Of a DNA stretch of 7,469 nucleotides, positions 1 to 6,588 are shown in pieces. The number at the start of each line of letters is the position of its first letter. Position 1 is the first letter of the stretch. Below the pieces are notes generated by a model that saw only the letters and a program-made list of their open reading frames with translations, searched no databases and was not told the origin of the DNA. The position numbers and the translations under genes are program-made. The DNA comes from an uncultured Gemella sp. (lineage in GTDB: Bacteria; Bacillota; Bacilli; Staphylococcales; Gemellaceae): NCBI GenBank assembly GCA_945869755.1, contig CAMBPW010000045.1, forward strand, positions 1-7,469, given 5' to 3'.

Positions 1-12
1 TTATTTCTCCTA
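1..12 (-). promoter_or_regulatory. Ribosome binding site for a gene beyond the left edge
   Basis: On the minus strand the licB stop codon is embedded in TTAGGAGAAATAA. The AGGAG lies across the TAG stop, and the window ends seven bases after it. This is a strong Shine-Dalgarno sequence in the right place to start a coupled downstream gene just outside the window. In known lic1 operons the gene after licB is licC, which encodes the cholinephosphate cytidylyltransferase. The identity of this gene is inferred only from that order. Confidence 0.6.
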
Positions 13-885
13 ACTATCTTTTATAATAATATACACACCAAAAATTATTACTAATGATGTAATTATAGTTTTAAATGTTAATTCTCCATTTAAAAATATT
101 GTCGCTAATAATACAGTCCAAACTACATAACTAACATTTAAACCTGTTGCTTTTGCAGGTTTTATTTTATTTATTGCAACGTAATATAATAAATATGAAG
201 CCATATTAAATATAACTAAAAATATTATACTAACACTTAAAGTTTTGTCAACAACAAATTCAAAATTTTTCGTAAATAATACTATTATTAAATATATTAC
301 AGAAGATGTTACTTGACGTATAAATAATGCTTCAAGTGGCGACAAATTATTTTCCATTGCATAAGAAGATAATATACTTTCACTAGCCCATGCAAATGCA
401 CAAATTAAAGCAAATAAAATTCCTAAATAAATTGACGAACTTGCTCCAATTTCAAAAGTTTGTAAAAATAAACTAATTACAATTAAAGTTACACCTATAA
501 TAGTTTGTTTTTGCACTTTATGTTTTAACAATATTATTGATAAAATTACTGCAACCGCAGGATAAATCGCTGTTACTGAAGATGTTAGCGGTGCTCCTAA
601 ATATTTTACTGCATATAAATTAAACTGCATTCCTACTGGACCTGCTAATATAGCCGCTAAAACTACAGCATAATTTTTTAAATTTGAAAAAATATTTAAG
701 TTTATTGTTTTATGTTTTATTAAAATCAATATCGCTAAAAATATTACACTTAAAAAATCGTGAATAAATGAAACTATAAATGGAGAAATATTAAAATTTA
801 AAAATATATACCCACTAATTGTGAGTCCTATTCCCCAGAAAAAACCTGATAATATCCCAGCTAGTGTCCCACTATTTTTTTTCAT
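10..885 (-). CDS. licB: LicB-type choline permease (EamA/DMT family)
   Basis: A 291-residue, very hydrophobic protein with about ten membrane helices arranged as two EamA-type repeats (about residues 8-140 and 150-288). This is the usual size and layout of drug/metabolite transporters. FFWGIG (15-20) and FAWASES (164-170) occupy matching places in the two repeats, and YPAVAV (108-113) and NVSYVVW (250-256) fit the LicB subgroup. LicB proteins bring choline across the cytoplasmic membrane for phosphocholine decoration. The choice of LicB over a generic EamA transporter rests mainly on the preceding choline kinase gene. The ATG at 885 is the first possible start, since an in-frame TAA lies one codon further up. 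AAGGAGT (904-898) is its ribosome binding site, with a rather long 12-base gap. The gene overlaps the end of licA by 14 bases, so translation is probably coupled. The substrate is inferred, not visible in the sequence. Confidence 0.88.
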   Translation of the reverse strand: MKKNSGTLAGILSGFFWGIGLTISGYIFLNFNISPFIVSFIHDFLSVIFLAILILIKHKTINLNIFSNLKNYAVVLAAILAGPVGMQFNLYAVKYLGAPLTSSVTAIYPAVAVILSIILLKHKVQKQTIIGVTLIVISLFLQTFEIGASSSIYLGILFALICAFAWASESILSSYAMENNLSPLEALFIRQVTSSVIYLIIVLFTKNFEFVVDKTLSVSIIFLVIFNMASYLLYYVAINKIKPAKATGLNVSYVVWTVLLATIFLNGELTFKTIITSLVIIFGVYIIIKDS

Positions 886-1747
886 AAGTTAATATATACT
901 CCTTCAAGTTTTTTAATGCTCTATTATATCTATCAATTCCATAACTTCCAAAATCTGAGCCTTGTTCTTCTTTATAAATTGTCCATAAACTCCATAAAAA
1001 ATCTTGTAAAATTTTAAATATTAATATTTTTTGTTCATTAACAACGGTCTTTTCACTATTATATAATGATAAAAATTGTTTTTCTTCTGATTTTTTAAAG
1101 TTAGCTTCTAAAAATAGAGCCGAAATATCCCACATAGAATCATTCATAGAACAGTATTCCCAATCAATTAAATAAAAATTATTTTTATCTTTTATAAAGT
1201 TTTCTGGAACTAAGTCTATGTGGCAAGTTGTTATATTTAACCCTATATTTTCTAAAGTTTTTTCTAACACAAATACTTTTTCTCTAATTTTTGAATAGTA
1301 CGGATAGTTTATTTCTCCAACAATTAAATTTTCATATTTTTTAATTTCTGAAAATACGTTAAACGAAGAATAAAATTTCAAATTTGAAGAATGTACTTTT
1401 TGCAAAGTTTTAGCAACATTGGAAAAATTATCTCTTATTGTTTCAGCAGACAGAGTTTCAGCATTTTTTATATATTCATTTATTTTAACTCCATTATTAA
1501 TATCGAAAACGAAATTTTTAACATCTAATCCAATCTTTTGTACTATTTCTTGATTTTTTTTCTCTATTTCTCTATTTATTAATTTTTCCGTTCCTTTTCC
1601 AAACAATTTTAATATAAACGTTCCATTAGAAGTTTCTACTAAAAAATTACTATTAGTCATCCCTCCTAATTTAGAAACATTTACAATAGTATCAATATCT
1701 TTATTAAAAAATTTATAAAATAAATTTTCGACTTTTTCTTTAAACAT
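872..1747 (-). CDS. licA: LicA-type choline kinase
   Basis: A 291-residue cytoplasmic kinase of the choline/ethanolamine kinase (APH-like) fold. It phosphorylates choline with ATP to give phosphocholine, the first step toward CDP-choline. The N-terminal lobe has a glycine-rich nucleotide loop, LGGMTNSNF (27-35), and a lysine in FILKLFG (K47), with E60 as the likely partner. The catalytic Brenner-type motif is CHIDLVPENF (175-184, with D178 and N183). The metal-binding motif is LIDWEY (193-198, D195). The C-terminal WSLWT (252-256), GSDFGSYG (263-270) and RYNRA (273-277) are typical of the LicA subgroup. Length is normal for the family. The start at 1747 has a weak AAAGAG site 7 bases upstream. 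The gene opens its own transcript after the terminator of the upstream operon and overlaps licB by 14 bases. No tetranucleotide repeats like those of phase-variable Haemophilus licA occur at its 5' end. Confidence 0.93.
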   Translation of the reverse strand: MFKEKVENLFYKFFNKDIDTIVNVSKLGGMTNSNFLVETSNGTFILKLFGKGTEKLINREIEKKNQEIVQKIGLDVKNFVFDINNGVKINEYIKNAETLSAETIRDNFSNVAKTLQKVHSSNLKFYSSFNVFSEIKKYENLIVGEINYPYYSKIREKVFVLEKTLENIGLNITTCHIDLVPENFIKDKNNFYLIDWEYCSMNDSMWDISALFLEANFKKSEEKQFLSLYNSEKTVVNEQKILIFKILQDFLWSLWTIYKEEQGSDFGSYGIDRYNRALKNLKEYILTYEKK

Positions 1748-1769
1748 AAATTCACTCTTTCAATTAGTA

Positions 1770-1799
1770 ATCATATAAAATTATATTATATTATGTAAA
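1770..1799 (-). promoter_or_regulatory. Candidate promoter for licAB
   Basis: In the 79-base gap upstream of licA, the minus strand carries TTTACA (1799-1794) and TATGAT (1775-1770), 18 bases apart. This is a plausible sigma70-type -35/-10 pair and would leave a leader of about 15 bases. The stretch is so AT-rich that alternative -10 boxes (a TATAAT run at about 1790-1780) are also possible. The terminator immediately upstream makes a separate promoter likely, but the exact boxes are uncertain. Confidence 0.45.
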
Positions 1800-1828
1800 A
1801 AAAAGAAAGAGAATTAAAAAATTCTCTT
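1797..1828 (-). terminator. Rho-independent terminator after the sulfotransferase gene
   Basis: On the minus strand a 9-bp perfect stem (AAGAGAATT, 1828-1820, with AATTCTCTT, 1815-1807) encloses a four-T loop. It is followed by TC and then a run of eight T (1804-1797). The left arm begins inside the TAA stop codon of the sulfotransferase gene. The plus-strand side of the stem lacks a T run, so it should act only leftward. It separates the glycosyltransferase/sulfotransferase unit from licAB. Confidence 0.8.
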
Positions 1829-2858
1829 AAAATGGATTTTCATTTGATAAAACAACTTTGTCAGTAATATACAAATATTTCTCAAGTTCTTTTTCTATAA
1901 TGGCTACTTCTTCTTTATATTTTTCTTGTTTATATATTTGTATATTTCTTTTTGATATTTCTGGATTAAAATATTTTTTTACGTTTATGTGATTTTCTTT
2001 CTGTAATCCTAAATAACTTTCAATTTTCTCTATACTATTTTCATAGTTAAACACTAAATCCTCAAATTTTATACGCAACATTTTGTCATTACAATTTTTT
2101 TCGTTTTCTCGCATAGATTTATATTGAATGCAAAATTCTTTTACATCTAAAGGATATAGTACAGGCGTCCCAGCAGGATTCCAAATATACTTATTCATAA
2201 TAAATACATCACGGGGATCACGTTCTACAACTATAGGAAACATCTCTATACTATTATATTTTGTTAAACGATAAATATTATGAGGTAGCACTAATTGATC
2301 CAATACTACATATTGTTTTTCATCAATATTTAATTCATTTACAAAATCCGAAATAAATTCACAACTATAATTATAAAAATCTTTTTCGTTAATAAAACTG
2401 TACTCAATATTAAATTTATCAACTGAATTAGGTTTGCCTAATAATTTTAATATTCTATTTTTAATTGCTCTTTTATATAATTTATATCCTTTATATTTTT
2501 CATTATAATACCAAACACCTGTAAATTGCCCTGTTTTTAATTTTTCAATATATTTCTCTAATATTTTTAAAAAATTTTTTGACACATATTTTTTATAATT
2601 ACCAGGCCACCAACCCCTAAGTGAATATAAATCTTGCATACTAGACCTAAAATGCTTTATTGCTTCATCACTACGTAATGCATTATTATTAAGAAGTAAT
2701 TTATCTTCCAAATCAAAAACTCCTCCTGGCATATGTAAAAATATATACTCAAAATCAGCATTTTTTGTATTTAAATTGTTATATTCACGAAGTATATCAG
2801 TAACTGCTGATGATCCACTTCCCATATAGCCTGTCGGTATTATTATTTTTCTATTCAT
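1827..2858 (-). CDS. Sulfotransferase-family P-loop protein
   Basis: A 343-residue soluble protein whose motifs, in order, match PAPS-dependent sulfotransferases. The N-terminal phosphosulfate-binding loop is PTGYMGSGSSAVTD (8-21), on a beta-strand of IIIP type. A 3'-phosphate-binding segment, VVERDPRDVF (210-219, with R213 and D217), lies in the usual middle position. KFEDLVFNYE (264-273) and YLGL (282-285) match the conserved C-terminal helix region, and a basic stretch follows at FNPEISKRN (297-305). Such enzymes move sulfate from PAPS to a hydroxyl, here perhaps on a sugar of the polymer built by the neighbouring genes. The gene overlaps the upstream glycosyltransferase by 8 bases (ATGAATAG), with AAAGGA as ribosome binding site, so the two are co-translated. 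The acceptor is unknown. A different P-loop transfer or kinase activity is possible but fits the later motifs less well. Confidence 0.75.
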   Translation of the reverse strand: MNRKIIIPTGYMGSGSSAVTDILREYNNLNTKNADFEYIFLHMPGGVFDLEDKLLLNNNALRSDEAIKHFRSSMQDLYSLRGWWPGNYKKYVSKNFLKILEKYIEKLKTGQFTGVWYYNEKYKGYKLYKRAIKNRILKLLGKPNSVDKFNIEYSFINEKDFYNYSCEFISDFVNELNIDEKQYVVLDQLVLPHNIYRLTKYNSIEMFPIVVERDPRDVFIMNKYIWNPAGTPVLYPLDVKEFCIQYKSMRENEKNCNDKMLRIKFEDLVFNYENSIEKIESYLGLQKENHINVKKYFNPEISKRNIQIYKQEKYKEEVAIIEKELEKYLYITDKVVLSNENPF

Positions 2859-3966
2859 TATCTAATTCCTTTAACAATGTTTTTATTTTTTTTATTTGAG
2901 TTTCCAAACTATAATTTTTTATATACTCTAAACAATTATTTTTAATAATTATTCTATCTTCTTTATCTTTGGCTAATTCTGTAAAAATATAGTTTTCTAA
3001 TTCATTAAAATCATTACTAATAAAACCACATAATCCATTATTAGAAAGTTCACATGTACCACCTACTTCTGTACTTATAAAACCTACACCAAGAGAAAGA
3101 CCTTCAACAAAAACTGTCGGAAAACCTTCAGCATAAGATAACATTATTATGTATGAACTTTTTTTTATATATGGATATGGATTTTTAGTATATCCTGCTA
3201 ATATTACATATTCATCTAAATAATTATTACTAATAAATTTTTGCAAATTATCTTTTTCTTCACCTTCACCAAACAAATAAAGTTTTTTTCTAAAACCTCT
3301 ATTAAATAAACATAAATATAAATTTACTAATTCAAAAACTCCTTTAGCTTTTTCTAATCTTCCTAAAAACATTAAACTATCTGCTTCAAAATCAATTTGT
3401 GTAAGTTCTTCTGATTTAACTACTATTTCATTAAAATTATAACCATTATAAATTAATTCTATTTTATTTTTATATTCTGGATAAACAGCTATTATAGATT
3501 CTTTAGTTTTGTTAGAAATTGCTACTATTTTATTAAAATTATTAAGCACTTTACCATACTTTATTTTGTTTTTATATTCAGATTGTTCTAATAGATTTTC
3601 TATACTCCCATGATTCCAAGCTATACTTTTTGCTTTTTTATCAATTAAATAGGCAGGGTATAAATAATTAAAAGCTATCTCATAATCATAATTTTTTTTA
3701 CAGCGAATTCTTTTTACAAAATTCGGACAATATTCTAATAAAAATCTTTTAAATAAATATACTATTCTACTATCATCAATTTTATTAACTACAGGTTTTA
3801 ATAGTTTAACATTATCTCCTAATTCTATTTTGTGATTACCAAATTTCCCTACTTCTAATACATCTATTTCATAATTTTTTGATAATTCTTTTGTAATTGT
3901 AGATAAAACTTTTTCAGCTCCACCACCTAAACTTGTAGTCCAAACTGTAAACAATATTTTTTTCAT
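2851..3966 (-). CDS. Glycosyltransferase family 4 (GT-B fold)
   Basis: A 371-residue retaining glycosyltransferase without membrane helices, expected at the cytoplasmic face of the membrane. The N-terminal domain opens with a beta-strand and the acceptor-side glycine loop LGGGAEKV (13-20). AWNHGS (116-121) is a conserved position near the domain hinge. The C-terminal Glycos_transf_1 domain starts with MFLGRLEKAKG (199-209), where R203 and K208 fit the donor-phosphate contacts. It contains the E-x7-E motif from E280 to E288 (EGFPTVFVE), which binds the nucleotide-sugar donor. Length is typical. The gene follows the family-2 glycosyltransferase by 12 bases, with AAGGTGAT as ribosome binding site, and its stop overlaps the sulfotransferase start. 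It probably adds one sugar to a lipid-linked surface glycan repeat. The sugar donor and acceptor cannot be read from the sequence. Confidence 0.9.
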   Translation of the reverse strand: MKKILFTVWTTSLGGGAEKVLSTITKELSKNYEIDVLEVGKFGNHKIELGDNVKLLKPVVNKIDDSRIVYLFKRFLLEYCPNFVKRIRCKKNYDYEIAFNYLYPAYLIDKKAKSIAWNHGSIENLLEQSEYKNKIKYGKVLNNFNKIVAISNKTKESIIAVYPEYKNKIELIYNGYNFNEIVVKSEELTQIDFEADSLMFLGRLEKAKGVFELVNLYLCLFNRGFRKKLYLFGEGEEKDNLQKFISNNYLDEYVILAGYTKNPYPYIKKSSYIIMLSYAEGFPTVFVEGLSLGVGFISTEVGGTCELSNNGLCGFISNDFNELENYIFTELAKDKEDRIIIKNNCLEYIKNYSLETQIKKIKTLLKELDNE

Positions 3967-3978
3967 AAAATCACCTTG

Positions 3979-4965
3979 CTACACAATTTTTTTAAAAAAC
4001 TCTTTTAATTTTAATAAGATGACAACAACTTTTCTATTATCTTTTTTAATAAACTTCAAAATAGTTTTCTTAATTATACTTTGCTGTGTCAAATATTTAT
4101 TACTTTCCCAATTAGGATATTTACTTTCTACTGCATCTATAAACAACTTTAATAACTTAGAATTACTATCTATTTGAACAACTGAAACATACGCTACATA
4201 AAGTATATGATGAATAAATAAATATTCTAATTCATCGTTATATAAATCTAATGCTTTATTATTTTTATAATAATTATATACATCATCTAAAACAAATAAA
4301 ATATCTTTTTTCTTATCTAAATTTTTACTCGTCATAATAGAATTATCATTAATATAATATTTATAAATAGATTTATTAACTATATTAATATTTTGAGCAA
4401 ATAAAAATAACTTAGCTGTAAAATTCAAATCCTCATAAATTAAATTTTTTAAAAATTGTATATTGCTATTTCTCAATAATTTTGCAGAAAAAATAAATTT
4501 CCACGTAGAACCAGAAAATGTAATAAGCTCTTTTTTACTCATAATAGAAAACAGACCATAGTCTAAATTATAATTATTTTTAATTACTGAATCATTCATT
4601 ATTTGAATATAATCAAACATGTTTATATCCGATAATAAATTATCTTTTATATCATTTAAAGAATTATATGTAACCTCATCATCAACATCAATTATCCATA
4701 AAAATTGTCCTTTTGCATTCTGAATAGCACAATTTCTAACGGAACTAATCCCCCCATTTTCTTTATTAATTATAACAAAATTTTTAAATTGGTTGCTATA
4801 TTTATTTAATATTTCAAGAGAATTATCTTTAGAACCATCATTAATAGCTAAAATTTCTAACTCAAAATTTTTATTACAGTTTTCTAATGCTTTTTTTATA
4901 GACATTAAACACCTATCAATATACTTTTCTCCATTATAAATTGCAATAGCTATCGTTAAATACAT
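3979..4965 (-). CDS. Glycosyltransferase family 2 (GT-A fold)
   Basis: A 328-residue inverting glycosyltransferase. The GT-A domain fills roughly residues 1-210. It begins with TIAIAIYNGEKYIDRCL (4-20) and has the nucleotide-binding AINDGSKDNS (40-49, D43). GGISSVRNCAI (71-81) follows, and the metal-binding DVDD (93-96, with the D-x-D at 93-95) sits in WIIDVDDEV. IYEDLNF (176-182) supplies the likely catalytic acid-base region, and YYINDNSIM (203-211) matches the usual end of the domain. The tail (about 215-328) is helical and ends basic (KEFFKKIV), which may help membrane association. It is the first gene of the leftward operon, with AAGAGGT 7 bases before its ATG and a promoter in the divergent spacer. 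It resembles the small family-2 enzymes of capsule and teichoic-acid clusters. The sugar transferred is unknown. Confidence 0.9.
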   Translation of the reverse strand: MYLTIAIAIYNGEKYIDRCLMSIKKALENCNKNFELEILAINDGSKDNSLEILNKYSNQFKNFVIINKENGGISSVRNCAIQNAKGQFLWIIDVDDEVTYNSLNDIKDNLLSDINMFDYIQIMNDSVIKNNYNLDYGLFSIMSKKELITFSGSTWKFIFSAKLLRNSNIQFLKNLIYEDLNFTAKLFLFAQNINIVNKSIYKYYINDNSIMTSKNLDKKKDILFVLDDVYNYYKNNKALDLYNDELEYLFIHHILYVAYVSVVQIDSNSKLLKLFIDAVESKYPNWESNKYLTQQSIIKKTILKFIKKDNRKVVVILLKLKEFFKKIV

Positions 4966-4999
4966 AATTAAAACCTCTTAATCATATTATATTTATTTT

Positions 5000-5029
5000 A
5001 TTATACCATATTTATAATTGATTTTTCAT
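5000..5029 (-). promoter_or_regulatory. Leftward promoter of the glycosyltransferase operon
   Basis: The minus strand has a perfect TATAAT (5005-5000) preceded by TG one base upstream (TGG, 5008-5006), an extended -10 element. A 4/6 match to the -35 box (ATGAAA, 5029-5024) lies 18 bases away. It would start transcription about 25-30 bases before the family-2 glycosyltransferase gene. Confidence 0.65.
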
Positions 5030-5057
5030 TTATAAATTTTTTTAAATATGATATAAT
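5029..5057 (+). promoter_or_regulatory. Rightward promoter of the flippase-licD operon
   Basis: The plus strand has TATAAT (5052-5057) with an extended -10 TG at 5049-5050. A 4/6 match to the -35 box (TTTATA, 5029-5034) lies 17 bases upstream. The flippase ribosome binding site AGGAGAG (5077-5083) follows. It sits 11 bases before the ATG at 5095, which is somewhat long. The -35 box touches that of the leftward promoter. Confidence 0.68.
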
Positions 5058-5094
5058 TAACTGATTAATTTAATTTAGGAGAGCTTTTATTATA

Positions 5095-6564
5095 ATGAAA
5101 AGTCTAAAGATAAATGCTATTGCTGCAACTGTAGTGAGAATTCTAAATATAATATTTCCATTGATAACTGGACCCTATATTGCACGAACTTTAACTAAAG
5201 AAAATATAGCAATCTTTGATATTGCAAATACTTCTGCTCAATTATTTATTCCATTTGCCACATTTGGTATATATACTTTTGGGGTAAGAGCAATTAGTAA
5301 AGTAAAAAATAATAAACAAAAAATAAACAGCTTATTTTCAGAACTTTTTTATTTATCTATAATATCTACATTAATAACATTAAGCATATATTTCCTTTAT
5401 ATAGTATTATTCATAGGTACATATAATAAAACTATATTATATGTGTATATAATTTTAGGCATTCAAATATCTATGCAGTTTTTGTATATAGAATGGCTTA
5501 ATGAGGCTTTTGAAAACTATACATTTATAATGTACAAAACTATTATAGTTAGAATTGCTATATTAATACTCGTGTTTAATTATATAAAGGAACCAAGCGA
5601 CGTAATTCCTTATACAATAATTGTTACCATAGCTGAAATTTTAAATATCATTATTAGTTTTGTATGGATAAAAAAAGAAGTAAAATTAGTACGTATTAAA
5701 ATTACAAATATTATAAAGTTAATACCATCGTTGTTTACAATATTATTACTTTCCAATATCAATATGTTATATACATATTTAGATAGAATTTTTTTAATGA
5801 ATAATCCAAAATCAACCTATATTTCAGATTATATGTTAGCAAATAATATAGTAATGCTCATAATTGGAGTAGTGAGTGGAGCTATAAGTGTAGGCGTTCC
5901 TCGATTAAGTTATTATTTAGGACAAAATAATAAACTAGCGTACGAAAATTTAATAAATAAAAGTAGTAGACTATTTTTATTTTTTGTAATTCCTATAAGT
6001 TTTGGATTGATAATTTTAGGAACAGAATCCTCATTTATATACGGCGGAGAAAAGTTTATTACAGCTGGCATCGTAACATCTCTATTTGCTTTTAGATCAA
6101 TAATATGGGCATTAGATAATATATTAGGAATCCAAGTTATGTTTGTTCAAGGATATGAAAAACAATTAACTATATGTATAACTATCGGCGGGTTAATGAA
6201 CTTAGGATTAAATTCATTACTCTTTTATAATAAATATTTTTTACCTGAATATTATATCTCAACAACAATTATATCCGAAATTATAGTATTAATTTTATAT
6301 ATTGTTTTTATAAAAAAACACACATTAATTAAATTATCACCAATTTTTAAAACTACATTAAAATATGCTCTTACAGCCAGTTCTTTTATTATAATATCTT
6401 ATTTAGTTAATAAACATATTCCATACAAAATCGCTATGGAATATAGTATGTTTGTTGGAATAATTATAAAAATCATCTTATGCAGTACTATATATATTTT
6501 TATACTATACTTAATAAAAGATGTTACAATAAGAGAGGCTATAAAGTTTATAAAAAAAAAATAA
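5095..6564 (+). CDS. Wzx/TacF-like polysaccharide or teichoic-acid flippase
   Basis: A 489-residue integral membrane protein with about 14 hydrophobic helices spread along its whole length, typical of the MOP/PST (Polysacc_synt) family in size and topology. The start, residues 1-35, has the family's usual pattern: a short basic leader, a first helix, then FPLITGPYIARTLTKE (16-31). Positively charged loops such as SKVKNNKQK (68-76) should face the cytoplasm. These proteins move undecaprenyl-linked glycan units to the outer face of the membrane. The licD-family gene comes 24 bases later, and lic choline genes lie on the other strand. This arrangement recalls pneumococcal tacF-licD1-licD2, where TacF exports phosphocholine-bearing teichoic-acid chains, so a TacF-like role is the best inference. 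The last codons lie in a run of ten A (6552-6561). A generic Wzx for a capsule repeat is the alternative. Confidence 0.9.
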   Translation: MKSLKINAIAATVVRILNIIFPLITGPYIARTLTKENIAIFDIANTSAQLFIPFATFGIYTFGVRAISKVKNNKQKINSLFSELFYLSIISTLITLSIYFLYIVLFIGTYNKTILYVYIILGIQISMQFLYIEWLNEAFENYTFIMYKTIIVRIAILILVFNYIKEPSDVIPYTIIVTIAEILNIIISFVWIKKEVKLVRIKITNIIKLIPSLFTILLLSNINMLYTYLDRIFLMNNPKSTYISDYMLANNIVMLIIGVVSGAISVGVPRLSYYLGQNNKLAYENLINKSSRLFLFFVIPISFGLIILGTESSFIYGGEKFITAGIVTSLFAFRSIIWALDNILGIQVMFVQGYEKQLTICITIGGLMNLGLNSLLFYNKYFLPEYYISTTIISEIIVLILYIVFIKKHTLIKLSPIFKTTLKYALTASSFIIISYLVNKHIPYKIAMEYSMFVGIIIKIILCSTIYIFILYLIKDVTIREAIKFIKKK

Positions 6565-6588
6565 TATATATACGGAGAAAAATTTAAC

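Noticed and set aside
1700..1760. Search for tandem tetranucleotide repeats at the licA 5' end, as in phase-variable Haemophilus licA
   Set aside because: No tandem repeat units are present; only ordinary A/T runs occur.
3159..3166. T8 run in the family-4 glycosyltransferase gene as a contingency tract
   Set aside because: It encodes lysines in a normal reading frame, is of a length common across this window, and has no special position such as an overlap or gene start.
5011..5036. TTTATAA and TTATAAA repeats in the divergent spacer as an operator
   Set aside because: The units are short, pure A/T and overlap promoter elements. They cannot be told from background composition.
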